NCBI GenBank assembly: GCA_028583605.1
Contig: CM053326.1
Coordinates: forward strand, 5,393,208-5,457,207
DNA: 64,000 nt
Reading direction: 5' to 3'
From: Dastarcus helophoroides
Lineage: Eukaryota > Arthropoda > Insecta > Coleoptera > Bothrideridae
In this document: in pieces, positions 47,020 to 58,790 of the stretch
Layout: each line of letters begins with the position of its first letter
Numbering within the stretch: position 1 is the first letter of the stretch
Program-made: the position numbers and the translations under genes
Notes under the pieces: model-generated
What the model saw: only the letters and a program-made list of their open reading frames with translations
Databases searched by the model: none
Told to the model about the DNA's origin: nothing

Positions 47020-47123
47020 NNNNNNNNNNNNNNNNNNNNNNNNNNNNNNNNNNNNNNNNNNNNNNNNNNNNNNNNNNNNNNNNNNNNNNNNNNNNNNNNN
47101 NNNNNNNNNNNNNNNNNNNNNNN
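47020..47123. other. Assembly gap (104 N)
   Basis: Unresolved bases. Frames spanning it are meaningless. Confidence 1.
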
Positions 47124-47626
47124 AGATTTTTTTCATGTTTGATTTATGTTAATAACGTGATAGCCAAGTAGTAAAGGCATCATATATCATAAAAATCAAG
47201 TCAAAATGTTAAAGCATTTCGAACCTACAGCAAAACATCCAATTTTTTTTAATTGTGGCCCAGGTCTCCCCTACTATTGAAGGTTATTCCCGAGACTCCG
47301 CATAATATCATGGTACTGTAGCCAATGGTTATCGCGTTCCATTTTTGATTCTGCGCATATCTGCTTTCCCAAGTAGATGGACTTATGTGAAATATGTATT
47401 ACACAAATTCTCTACATCTTTCTGTTAAATACACTTTCCGCTTATTGTGTAAATGGGTTAGGTGCGGTATATTCTTAATAAATATATGGTTTTACCCCTA
47501 ATTAGGTATGTTTGGGGATTATTTCCAAAAAGTGACATTGAGTATTGATTTGCCAATATTACACGATCGTTGGCAGTTGAAAATGTAGGAAAATATAAAA
47601 TAAAATATATTTTTTGCACAACCATA
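47124..47626. other. No recognisable gene
   Basis: AT-rich sequence between the gap and the next transposon. Confidence 0.4.
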
Positions 47627-49760
47627 TACAGGGTGTTTCATAATTGCATGCTGAACCGGCAGGGGGATATTCCTTGGGCAATTTTAAGACAAAATTTTCA
47701 TATTAACATAGGTCCGGAAACGCTTTATTTTCGATATACAGGGCAGTAAAAATTGAAGAAAAAATCGGTTTTTCTTCAATATTTCTGAGACTGGTTTAGA
47801 TATTTTTTTGATATTCAGTACACGATATCTGGGTATAAAAGCAAGTATTTTGACAAAAAACATTTGTTCTGATTTCACCAGTGGCGTTCCCACAAACAGG
47901 TCGATACACATTTTTGAAAAAAAAGAATGTGACGCCAATATTATTTTTCAAAATAAGAATTATTTTCCTAGTCTTTGTTGTGTTTCTATCAAAAATGAGC
48001 TCTTGATTTTTTGTCCTACGACGGCCGGTTTCCGAATTAAAAAATAAAAATCATTTACTTGCTATGCCGCTATGGTAGATTAATTTATTAATGAAATCTT
48101 AACAATGAAATTAATTAAATCATATCAGGTGTTGAAAATGTCCACCACCTGCAAGTATGCACGCCTCAACTCTTCTTCTCATAGATTCGCGTACTCGTTG
48201 AAAAATTCCTGGCGTATTTTTCATAGTGTTGCAGGAATATGTTATGCGATTTCTCAGTTCTTCTTCAGTTTGGATTGGGGTGCTATAAACTAAGGTTTTA
48301 AGATAGCCCCATAAAAAATATTTTAGACTGTTCAGGTCAGGGGATCTAGGCGGCCATAATTCTGTTCCTGCTCTGCCTATCCAGCGATTATTGTAATTTT
48401 GATCCAAATATGCACGTGCCAAAACACTAAAATGCGCAGGGGCACCATCGTGCATAAACCACATTCGATTTCGGATTAAAACGGGGACATCTTCTAACAG
48501 CACTGGTAAATCATTTTCAAGAAAGTGACGATAATTTTCTCCATTTAATCTTCTTGGCAGAAAAAAGGGTCCAATTAAATAGTCGTCAACAATTCCTGCC
48601 CACACATTTACCGAGAATTGTTCTTGGTGATTGACTTCGACCATGGCATGCGGGTGCTCTTCAGCCCAAAAGTGATTGTTGTGAAAGTTTCTAATTGCAT
48701 TTAGGGAAAAACTGGCTTCATCAGTAAATAATACTTCTCTGTCAAATAGTGGATTTTCAACAATTTTTTGAATAAACCATTGGCAGAAATTTATACGAAA
48801 TGGTAAATCCCGAGGCAGTAAGGCCTGAACCCGTTGAATATGGTAAGGGTATAACAAAAAATCGTGAAGTATCCTCCAGACTAAAATATGGGAGATATTT
48901 AAATTACTAGCAATTTTCCTTGTGCTTATTTCGGGATTTTGCTCAAATGAATTAAGAACAGCTATTTCAGTTTCTTCTGTTCTTGCGGTTCTTTGTGCCC
49001 CTTTTAAGTGATGATCGGGTTTAAAACATCCCTTCTCGCGTAGCCTTCTATGAACGCTTGAAAAAGTTCTTGCATCTGGCACAATTCTTTGCGGAAAACG
49101 CTCTGCATACAGTCGCCTGGCTTCAAATGCATTTCCATCCGCAAGACCGTACATGTAATGAATATCGGCAAACTCAGCATTCTCAAACATATTTTCTTAT
49201 ACTTATCAATCACTCACATTCAGATAAAGTATTGAAGTGAAAAATTTGACACTTGGTTGTAAACACAAAACTAAATCTCAGTGGCCTACTAAATTTTCAT
49301 TAATAAATTAATCTACCGCATAGCAAGTAAATGATTTTTATTTTTTAATTCGGAAACCGTCCGTCATAGGACAAAAAGTCAAGAGCTCATTTTTGATAGA
49401 AACACAACAAAGACTAGGAAAATAATTCTTATTTTGAAAAATAGCATTGGCGTCACATTTTTTTTTTTTCAAAAATGTGTATCGACCTGTTTGTGGGAAC
49501 GCCACTGGTGGAATCAGAACAAATGTTTTTTTGTCAAAATACTTGCTTTTATACGCAGATAACGTGTACTGAATATCAAAAAAATATCTAAACCAGTCTC
49601 AGAAATATTGAAGAAAAACCGACTTTTTCTTCAATTTTTACCGCCCTGTATATCGAAAATGAAGCGTTTCCGGACCTATGTTAATATGAAAATTTTATCT
49701 TAAAATTGCCCAAGGAATATCCCCCTGCCGGTTCAGCATGCAATTATGAAACACCCTGTA
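47627..49760 (-). mobile_element. DUF4817/DD41D Tc1-mariner-like element, ~470-bp TIRs
   Basis: Starts TACAGGGTGTTTCATAATTG and ends with the complement, with TA on both sides (47625-47626 and 49761-49762). The inverted arms extend about 470 bp each (47627-48095 and about 49290-49760) and are nearly identical, with scattered substitutions. The single frame inside, 48120-49190, is open throughout. Architecture matches the element at 22083-24319, but the arms differ in sequence, so this is a separate family. Confidence 0.93.
48120..49190 (-). CDS. DDE transposase, DUF4817 N terminus, 356 aa
   Basis: Uninterrupted ATG-to-stop frame filling the element between its TIRs. Residues 1-60 (FADIHYMYGLADGNAFEARR, LYAERFP) are the DUF4817 HTH region; a second HTH-like segment (ISTRKIASNLNISHILVWRI) spans about 88-108. 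The DDE domain has D157 in LFTDEASF and D248 in MWFMHDGAPAHF. The third acidic position, 42 residues after D248, is K290 in SPDLNSLKYFLWG, where the relative at 22607-23677 has D in SPDLNPLDFYLW. The codon at 48321-48323 reads AAA on the minus strand. The protein is the same length as its relative and could still bind DNA but is predicted catalytically dead. Confidence 0.92.
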   Translation of the reverse strand: MFENAEFADIHYMYGLADGNAFEARRLYAERFPQRIVPDARTFSSVHRRLREKGCFKPDHHLKGAQRTARTEETEIAVLNSFEQNPEISTRKIASNLNISHILVWRILHDFLLYPYHIQRVQALLPRDLPFRINFCQWFIQKIVENPLFDREVLFTDEASFSLNAIRNFHNNHFWAEEHPHAMVEVNHQEQFSVNVWAGIVDDYLIGPFFLPRRLNGENYRHFLENDLPVLLEDVPVLIRNRMWFMHDGAPAHFSVLARAYLDQNYNNRWIGRAGTELWPPRSPDLNSLKYFLWGYLKTLVYSTPIQTEEELRNRITYSCNTMKNTPGIFQRVRESMRRRVEACILAGGGHFQHLI

Positions 49761-49859
49761 TAATAAGCGAGTCTTTTATTCCCCAGGGCAAAAAAGAGGA
49801 ATCAACCTAATTCATGAATATTTTATCATATTTATTTAATATTAAGGCCACCACTACTA

Positions 49860-50215
49860 CTAAATAACAATGGCAATCCTGCATTCATCTATAATGAACC
49901 GTTACAAGTTCGCCGGCCAGGCAGCCAACCGTTAATGAAGCATTACAGGTTCGCCAGCATTTGGCAATACTGATAATCCCGCATTTAACCGGTAATGAAC
50001 CATTAGAAGTTTTTTAGTACTGGCAATGATGCATTCAACCAGTAATGAACCATTACAGGTTCGCCAGCTTTTGACAATACTGGCAATTCTGCATTTAAGC
50101 AGTAATAACCCATTACAGATTCGCCACCTTTTGTCGGTACTGGCAATTCTGCATTCAATCAGTAATGAACCGTTACAGGTTTGCCAGTACTGGCATTCGA
50201 CCAATACTGACCAAT
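49860..50215. repeat. Degenerate ~60-bp tandem repeat
   Basis: About six units, each with AGTAATGAACCATTACAGGT- or a variant, TTCGCCAGC, TTTTGACAATACTGGCAAT and CTGCATTCAACC. Frames through it on both strands are repeat artefacts. Confidence 0.75.
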
Positions 50216-50342
50216 GCTCGGCCGTTGTCCCATGATTGCTAGATTCACTTAATCTATTGCATAGTCTTATATGTGGCCATAATAACCTTAAATCAAACAG
50301 CTGCCTTGTTAAAAAGGTCAAAAAGGGGTGAATTTAGAGATA

Positions 50343-52101
50343 GGGTAAGGTGGTATAAGATTGCGCGAGCGACAAAATTGCGCATACGTCATAGCAGGAC
50401 AACGGAGTGAGCTTCGTAGCCAACTTCAATGTATTTTGTTAGCGATCCCAACTGACATGTGCTCCGCAAAAAAAAATTCGTATATGGGTGGAAAACAAAA
50501 GAGATATGTAAGTACAAAGTTTTTATTCACTTTTGATTTAATTTTTTGATGAAATGAATGCATTATTTTCCCAAAACTCTAAGTAATTTTAGTAATTTGT
50601 TATTGTTTCGTCGCGGCAGCATCACTCTTGCTTCGACTTCACAGGAAATAGTTCGAACATTTTCTAAGATATGGCAGTAATATCGCGATGTTTTGAGTGG
50701 TATTGCAATGTGTAAAATTGCGCACTTTGGGTGCGTGTAAGATTGCGGGCGCAATTTTACGTGTTCGAATTTTAATAGTTAAAAATAAATAATATTTTTA
50801 AATTGTTCAGCCTGGTTTTTATTTTTTTTATCAATTTCGCCCGATTAATTAATTATTTATTGGATTTTCTTAACTGGCAATACATAATTCTCTTTTTTCA
50901 GAATGTCTTGAAGAGAAAAGAAAACATATCGCCAGGTTTGTTCTGATCAGGCTATCAAAGATGCTCGTAGGCGAATTGATAATGGCGAAAGCAAAAGAGC
51001 TGTGGTTGCGTCTTTAGAGATGGTAAAGTCTACTTTACAACAACCACATTGTGCTACAAAGTTAGGCAGATATGACACAACATTTTCGAAAGAGGTAGAA
51101 GAAGAGTTTTGCAAGCACTTGACTATCTTAGACGATATGTTTTATGGTTTAACACCAAAAACATTGAGGAGTGGTGCGTTCGAGTGTGCAGAAAGGAATA
51201 AAATTCCTTATAGATTCAACAGAGAAACTAAAACGACAGAGAAGGAGTGGTTACGTGGCTTTCTGAAACGACACCCGGATATTTCTCTTAGACAGCCAAC
51301 TGATTTCATAGCACGCGATGTTACTCAACGGGAAGACCCAGAAGAGAATCAAAATACCCAGTCTGTTTATCAAGAGCAATCAATTTCTGGGGCAAGTGTT
51401 TCGTTTCGTCAGTACAAACAATAAGCGTGCTTAATGAGACTGTTGAAATTGATCCACCTGTATCTGAGAAGCCATCATCTGTTGTGAAAACGATGTCTAG
51501 TCTTCAAGTAAGTTCAGCACCGTTGGCTGACCTAATTTCATTGCCAAAATCTACACAAAAAAGGAGTTCTAATCGGAAGCACAAAAGATCAGAAGTGATT
51601 AGCAGTTCACCATATAAAACACAACTAGAGAAAGAAAATGAACAGAAAAATAAGACTAAATCTGAACCAAAGCCAAATAAGGTGAAAAAAGTATCTAAAC
51701 CAAAGACCAATAATAAGGAAGATTTGGAAGTGTGGTGGGTGTATCGAAGTAGAAGACTGGATCGCATGCAATACATGTAAGGAGTGGTGGCATAAAAACT
51801 GTTCAGACTACAATGGCTCCGGCGATTTTATTTGCGATGTGTGCAAATAATATAGTTGCGCAATCTTATCGATCTCAACGCGCAATTTTACACACTAGGG
51901 TGTACAAAATTGCGCAATTCCCAATTTGGGATTTTAGTTTAATTACTTAGAAGATTGTATGTTTTTGGTTACCATTCGTATAATAATTTGTTGTCATATT
52001 AATAAGGTTACATAAATAAATAATTGATTTCAGATAAGATTAATATTTTTTATTTTATGACCTATTGATTGCAAACTGCGCAATCTTATACCACCCTACC
52101 C
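50343..52101 (+). mobile_element. pogo-type element, internal deletion derivative
   Basis: The ends GGGTAAGGTGGTATAAGATT and the inverted GGGTAGGGTGGTATAAGATT lie next to TA dinucleotides (50341-50342 and 52102-52103), typical of pogo. The motif AAAATTGCGCA or its complement recurs several times near both ends and may be transposase-binding repeats. The coding part has the DNA-binding start and the PHD-finger end of a pogo/Tigger-like transposase but not the catalytic middle. Confidence 0.85.
50903..51850 (+). pseudogene. pogo-like transposase remnant: HTH plus PHD finger, DDE domain absent
   Basis: From ATG 50903 the frame has a TGA at codon 3, then KKTYRQ, IKDARRRIDNGESKRAVVAS and the CENP-B-like HTH with LGRYDTTFSKEVEEEF, KEWLRGFLKRHPDISLRQPT, ending at a TAA near 51422. 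A Ser/Lys-rich linker follows (PLADLISLPKSTQKRSSNRK). In the starting frame 51719-51850 then encodes CGGC, DWIACNTCKEWWHKNC and FICDVC, a C4HC3 PHD finger with spacing C-x2-C-x8-C-x2-C-x4-H-x2-C-x10-C-x2-C. Insect pogo-like transposases commonly end this way, but about 1 kb holding the DDE catalytic residues is missing near 51400-51430. Confidence 0.82.
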
Positions 52102-52103
52102 TA

Positions 52104-53101
52104 CGTTGCCAAAAAAGTTCCAAATTGACGATTTTCAGTCAACAATATTGCAGAAATTGTTGAGTTTAGAACTATGGTGTACGTATTATATAAAATATGT
52201 ATATGTAGAATTTTCTGGAGAATTCAAAAATGTAAAAATGATTGGGGTGTTCTATTTAAAAAACTAAAGTTGACTTTAATTCTGAAAAAACCAAAAACCC
52301 CGTATATGGCAAACATATATCACATAAAAATTCAAGCGGTTTCTAGAAACATTTGAATTTAGATTTTTTTTATCTCTATTAAATTTTGATAGTTAACTCG
52401 GGGAAGAATTTATAAGCAAATACCCTGTACTTTATTTTGGGTAATAAACGGAGGAATGTTAAGAAAAGTGTGGGAATAGTGCAAAAGATCAAGACATAAG
52501 ACAGCGTTTGCTTTGCAACATAAATAAATAAACTGATGTAAAGCATATTAGGGGGAAAAGGTCCAGCAAATCGAAACGCTATTTCACGTATGTTTTCAGA
52601 ATTTCAAGTAAGACATGTGAAGTTTGGACAGTTTGATGTAGTACTTCGGCGAGGTAAAATATCCTGTACGCGCTTACGTTTTGAATTTATATTTTTCTGG
52701 AGTATGCTTGACGTTGAAATTATATTAAAATACATGAATTTAGTAGGTCTACTAAATAAATGTATCACATCCTTAGCTTTTATGCTATATCGCGATGAGT
52801 GCGACACCTTTAAGAATACTCTTATTCACAATTATTTTTATGGTCATAAGCTAGTGAATAAATTTTATAGCTCCCTGGAGGAATAAAAATTTATATAAAT
52901 AAATTTGTCATGTAAAATTTTATTACCCTAAAAATCTTGTATTATAAGTAGTTCACGTTTCAACTGTCGTATGAATAGTTTAGGAGACCAGCAAAGAAAT
53001 AATGTTATGAGTGTTGTTAAAGTCTTCATAATATTTTTTTTTATTGTTGATCAGAATACTGGCGAAACGGTATTTAAAAACTACAAAATAATTCAAGTTA
53101 T
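52104..53101. other. No recognisable gene
   Basis: AT-rich, with short frames (for example 52590-52886) lacking recognised domains. Confidence 0.4.
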
Positions 53102-53460
53102 TGTTGCGCGTTATTGGTTCGGATGATTACCACTTGGTGTATTGTAACCACTTTATTTCCAAACTAATTCCGGAACACTGCAATTGTAATTTACTAACAC
53201 TGTTTGATTAACTAATTTATTCATTGACTTCTAACTTACTAACTCGTTGAGTTCTTCTAACTTGGCTAACTGCACTGAGGGAAAAGCAACCGCCTTACAA
53301 AGATCCCGGTTCGGGTTCTAGAAGAATCCAGCAGATAAGGCTTATCGTTTGCCGACATTTCTAGAGATTATCTGCTGTTTGATTTAGTATCGAGGCCGCT
53401 TCCCCTTATCAAATTTTCTAGATAATTGCCGACTAAACTTTATAATAACTCTTTGTTACA
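53102..53460 (-). repeat. Solo LTR (copy 4)
   Basis: Same family as 27238-27588 and in the same orientation: TGTTGCGCGTTATTGG at the left, TTTGTTACA at the right. Flanks TTAT and ATAT agree at three of four positions, a decayed duplication. No internal region is attached. Confidence 0.83.
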
Positions 53461-53764
53461 ATATTAATCTTAATAGATGACTAAAATTTACTAGCGGAAG
53501 CCCTAACATTGACAAAAAACCTAAGCACTATTATACTTTATTTCACCAAAATTAAATTCTACGTCAAATATATTTTCTGAATCAATCAGTGCAAGGTTAT
53601 ATTGAACACTTATCCATTGGCGTTTCGTTAAATAAGGGTTTTTCTAATTAGCCAAGTCAACAGATATGAAACCAAAGTCAGTCAAAGAAAAAGAGGAAGG
53701 ATGCAGATTAGATTAGGCTTTACCTTTTAAATGTGAAAAATTCTTCTTGTAGCATATTTTATTT

Positions 53765-54245
53765 TATACAGATCAGAAAAGTTGTACATTGTCCACAGGG
53801 AGATATTTAATGGGAGATTTATATTAAGAGTGTAACAATGTGTTCCCTTCACCGACTGAACCCAACTGAACGGAGAGCGGAAAGATATTTATAAGAGATA
53901 TTTCGCGGCGACAATCAATGCCAGAAAATTTTATTACTAAATTAAGACCCTTACATTAGATGTGTTCATACTGAAAGTAGCACACAACAATGTTATTACT
54001 ATTTGTATAATCTACATGTTCTTTTAATTCATTGATTAAATCATCGTTTTGTACCTTTTGAGGCTAAAAAATACCTGGTATTTATTGGTTAACAAATTAA
54101 ATAAAGAAACGAGCATGCTCCGGCAAAATAGGGGAGTACGTTCAGACAACCTGCTGACGAAACGAGAATTTAGAAAGGAATTTTTCTTAGCATTCTACTT
54201 GGAGAGTTAACCACTTTCCTTATCTGGATATTGCTACATGCTGTA
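53765..54245 (+). repeat. Relative of the 560-bp unique segment of the two-ribozyme element
   Basis: Shares with the minus strand of about 20740-20130 the words TATACA-ATCAG-AAAG, TGTCCACAGGGAGA/TGTCCATAGGGAGA, ATTGATTAAATCA/TTGATTTAATCAA, CGAGCATGCT, AGGGGAGTACGTTCAG/AGGGGAATACGTTCAG, TCTTAGC and TTTCCTTATCTG. It is strongly diverged. Where the ribozyme would start (about 54235) only ACATGCTGTATGA-like sequence remains. Confidence 0.6.
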
Positions 54246-54599
54246 TGAAGAAAAGATACTGTAAAAATTTATTATTGAATTTAGAAGTCAAAAAGGTGTG
54301 GATTTTGGTCGGTTTTATTTTTGAAAAAAAGAACTTGATAATGGTGTTATTGTAATTTTATTTGGGTAACAAAAAATAAAAATCCCAGTTTTATTTCTTT
54401 TATTATCACTTATACAAAACACATGTTACATTCTTATCCCATCCTGAGGGCCTTTTTCAGTAATGGTTCTTATATTATTTTCCAAAAGCTCAAGAAATGC
54501 TAAATTCTCTAATTCTGCTATTAAGAAAGTAATCCCTGTTCAAAGATATATTCAGGACTGCTTCTGAAAACTGCAAATTCTTAAATGTATACTATAGAA

Positions 54600-55960
54600 A
54601 TCAGCAATGTTAGCGGGAGGAAAATAGAATCATTTCCGACAGACAATACGGTTTTAGACAACAACGTTTCACTGGCGATCTACTGGCATATGTTACTCAT
54701 ATCTGTAACTCAGCTTTGCAAACACATGGTGAGGCTAGAATTGTGGCATTGGATATCTCAAAGGCTTTCGACAAAGTCTGGCATCGATCTCTTCTTGCCA
54801 AATTAACATCTTATGGTCTTCATTTAATATCCAATTTTCTCGCTGACAGGTCTCTTCAGGTCGTCGTCGATGGCATCTCATCCGAGACATTTTCGATTAA
54901 CGCAGGGGTGCCTCAGGGGTCTGTTCTGTCTCCTACTTTATTTCTGTTACACATAAACGTTCTCCTAGCTTCAACTTTCAATCCTATATACAGTTATGCA
55001 CATGATAATAACCTTGTGTCATCTTTTTTCTCCGACAAACCATTAGATATCTATCGCTGCTTCAGATCGACTAGAGGAACAGCAGATACAGACGACTAAT
55101 CAAGATCTCAAGATCATTATGGAATGAAGTAAGAACAATTTGGTCGACTTCAACGCTTCAAAAACTCAGACCGAGGTTTTCTCTAAGAAAACATAATAAT
55201 GCAACAAACATACTAATGAACGGTAAAATCATTCCGATGGGATCAAATCTATCTATCCTAGGAGTGAATGCGAGCACTAACTTCTCTTGGGACGATCGTG
55301 TGCGCGCCCTTGGCAAATTCTCCTCTCGGAAGCTGGGCTTTCTTTTTAGAGCTAAAAAGTACTTCACATTTCATCAGCTATTAACACTCTTCAAAGCTCA
55401 AGTTAGGCCAACACTAGAATACTGTTCTCATGTTTGGAGTTCAGCCCCAAAACACATTTTAGCTCTCTTGGATTCAATTTAAAGAAGAGCGATTCGCCTA
55501 ATTGATGACGAAAGTCTGACCGATTTTCTCGAAACACTAGAGCATAGGCGTATGGTTGGTGACTTGTCTCTTTTCTACAAGTACTATCACGGAAGATGAT
55601 CGCTGGAACTAATAGGATTGATTCCCCAAAGGGCAAGGTTCTTGAGGCATACTAGACAGTCGGAGACAGCAACTTCCTGTGGGGTCCAGCGTGACACAGT
55701 GAGGACTTCTGTCTACGGAGATTCTTTTTTTTATAGAACTTCCAAGTTATGGAACTTGTTACCGAAAGAAATTTTTCCCAAAAATTACAACCTATCCTCG
55801 TTTAAGAATGCGGTTCATCGCCATTTATCTATCCTTGTGTCCGCATCTTACTTGCAGTGCTTTGAAAGCATAATGGGTTTTCCCTTTGCAGGATTAAACT
55901 TTAAAAAAGGAAGTTTAGACAGTAACATGTAATGGCTTTTTTTTCAATAGGGAAAACGCT
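54600..55960 (+). pseudogene. CR1/Jockey-like RT fragment, 5'-truncated and broken
   Basis: Begins near ISDRQYGFR, then 54716-55099 encodes ALDISKAFDKVWHRSLLAKL (first RT motif) and VPQGSVLSPTLFLLHIN. The catalytic box reads YAHD in place of YADD. A shift leads to 55216-55482 (ILGVNASTNFSWDDRVRALG, VRPTLEYCSHVWSSAPKH). TAA at 55480-55482 and a later TGA interrupt RRAIRLIDD...HRRMVGDLSLFYKYYHGR, and 55618-55932 encodes RTSVYGDSFFYRTSKLWNLL. This thumb and C-terminal region is widespread in insect CR1/Jockey-like LINEs. No endonuclease region remains. Confidence 0.85.
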
Positions 55961-58429
55961 TTACATTTCCAAACTTTGTCAGAAAAGTATTTTCTTCTCT
56001 TACAACACTTACACAAAAGCGTTGCGCGTATAGAAAACGAACTATTTGCCTAAATATCTTGATAGGACTATTCATGGCCACCCTTCTGTCCCTATTTATA
56101 ATCTATACTATCGTCAGAGAGGTTTCTGATCTCTTTGAGGGACGAAATAATTTAATAAATTTGCTACAAAAACCCTAGAGTCTTCATTCATCCCATAGTC
56201 GAACATTTTTCGAAACTAGTTTTGTCACATTAGACGAACGGTGCAGCATCTTACCTATTAGGTCACATATCGCAATAATCAACACAGCTTAAATTCAAAT
56301 ACGAAAACAACTGCCTAGAAATCATTTTTTTTTTGTCCGAACCAAAATTTTTTATCGCCAAGGTACGTTGTATTTACACGGAACGCTCGAAAGACACACT
56401 TCACGTTAATGACATTTGATTCTAAAAACTAGCAAAGCCCTTGCACAGTAATTTGCACCTCATTGATAAGTGCAGGATGCCATGATGTAAAATTCAACTT
56501 TGGTGATAGGAACCATATGAATCATAATATTTACCTATGAATATTCTTAAATCCTGATATCATCTAAAAAGATTATAAATAGGTACTACCGTATCCATAC
56601 GACCCTATCAATATCCCAAAAACAGAACCACACAGATACTATTAGCCAATGTAAATAAACAAATCCATGAATCTTTCATATTGCCCACTTAAACATACTC
56701 CTGTGAGCAAACACTAAAAATTCCGAGAACAACTTAAATGCAAACAGTTGGTTCACTAATCAAAGCCTTTCCATCAAGAATCCAAATGCTTCTACTTAAA
56801 TAAACTGAAATGGTTTATCAATTTCGGAACTGTAAAATTTCAAAGTAAAATACTGAAAACATTTTTAAACTCATCATAAAGTTTTCTCACGATTACACAA
56901 TTTAAATTAGCAAAATAAAACATGAAGAAGGGAAATTACTGATAAAGTAACCTGGCGACATGATAATCCATATGGATCCATAAGATAGTTAATCAACGGC
57001 GAAATCATGATTGTTCCTGAAGGGGGATCCTTGGAAATAACCAATCCACGGAATACCAAACTTTCAGATCAGAAATACATTGGATGTCACAGATCATCAT
57101 GTTCATAGAAGAAAAGAAAAAAAGCAAGGAAAGAAGTAGGACATGTAAAAGTGTCATACCTTTAATGTTGTGCCGCTCTGTAGGGTTGCCATTGCATTAT
57201 CCATAAACATCCCTAATTATCTGGCTCATACATACGAGGACAACCGATAGCATCACCAAATATCTACAAACCACCCTAGATTTTGGACGGCCGCCACAAA
57301 CATTCTCGACACGCGATGATCATCTGACACAAGAACGGACAAAGCACGGTAATCCGCCAGAAGTGGCAGCTCGAACGACAAAAATCGCCAAAAACAGAAA
57401 CAATACACCCGAGGATGACCTGATCTTAAACTTTATAAATTAAATATCAACTTAATTATTCCTTAGTACTCTGATTTTAAATTTCAGGCCCAAAGATTGG
57501 AATATGTTGTGGAAAGATATAAGGATATGGATATATTTTTGTCGTGATTGTAAATTAAAAAAAAAATCCCAAAGAACATAACGTGGTTTTTTGTAATAAT
57601 ATTTAAACATTGATATGCAAATCTTGTCCTCTGGAATCAAGAAAGATTAAGAAACACAACAGTACTTGCTCTTACGCGTTTAGACAGCCAAGTTATCATC
57701 TTTAGAGAAAAAATGAGGGCTCATTACTTATTGGTTGAATGTTGCACTTTTTTGTAATGCCAATAAAATACGATACCTATCTAACAGTTCAGTTAGAAAA
57801 ATATAACTGTGGAGTCTTGAAAGTAAGAGCTTTTAGTCAGGCTCGCATTTTTAAGACACCAAATTGTGCTGCTTCGTGTGTAAAAGGGACAGCAATGATA
57901 AATGCATAGTGCAACAATGCCCCAAACACAAGTCTTATTTTCGGACCTAAAAATGTGTCAATATCCATTAGTCGTTTTTATAACGGTGTATTTATCTTCC
58001 ATGCACATAAAATAAGGGCTTATGAAAATGTTCACAAACGTTTCATACTGCATTTTTACATTTGAAATCCAAATTTACCAAATTAAGTGATGAAAGGGAA
58101 AAATATTTATAGGGCTGGCTGCAGTAATATCGGATGATTTAATTTTTAAGAAACTGTTATATTTTCTGGAAAAAGTAGTGTAGAAATCATTTTAATATGT
58201 TTGTTCTGGTGTTCTTATTAAAAACAATAAATAAAATATAGTGAAATCGTTAATACTCTCGTGAATTTGTACAAAAAAGTCAGGTATAACATTTCTTTAA
58301 AATTTTAAAAGAGAAACTCAAGATCGTTAAAATAAATCGGTAGTAATTGACATATTTCAGCATTCCTCTGATGAATTAAAAACAAAATGTTTTGATTTAT
58401 TTTATTTCAAACATTAAACCTTCTGGATT
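55961..58429. other. LINE 3' UTR then no recognisable gene
   Basis: The first 200 bases are probably the 3' UTR of the RT fragment. The rest has no recognised frame or terminal repeats. Around 57230-57400 there is a GC-richer stretch of unknown nature. Confidence 0.4.
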
Positions 58430-58790
58430 CTGGATTCGGGGTGAGTTGCCTAAAGTTTAGACCAGCACTTGGGCCCGCAATTAGGCCACCCTTTCCGGAC
58501 CCATTCTGCTATCCCCGTGATTGAGATGACCTTGGTCATTCATTCAACCACTCAACTTGTTGAGAAACTGAACAATGTCCCCTAGATGCGCCTCTCTCAA
58601 ACTGGCCACACTAGACCAGAAGTCCCCCAGCGTGGATCCTCTGATTATGCTAGTGCCGGGCATTGACATATCATGTGCTAGACACCCTCATCTTCTTCTA
58701 AACACATCCTACAACTCGGGCCGTTAATAATTCCAATTCTGTGAAGGCGTTTACACATTAATCCTTATGCTGATTGAATATTTTTTGTAA
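58430..58790 (-). pseudogene. I/R1-like LINE C terminus and 3' end
   Basis: The minus strand reads CKRLHRIGIINGPSCRMCLE, EDEGV, stop, HMICQCPALA. This is the C-x2-C...H-x4-C knuckle that follows RNase H in this LINE group, where the stop replaces the usual tryptophan. The sequence continues into GC-richer 3' UTR. It is a different family from the copies at 29-38 kb. Confidence 0.7.

Noticed and set aside
46803..47171. 122-codon + frame across the N run
   Set aside because: It reads through unknown bases and has no recognisable domain.
49932..50321. 129-codon minus frame with repeated CNGSLL-like words
   Set aside because: The repetition comes from the 60-bp DNA tandem repeat, and frames exist on the opposite strand as well.
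58370..58395. CTGATGAATTAAAAAC, resembling a hammerhead core
   Set aside because: No room for helix II and no GAAA block in place.
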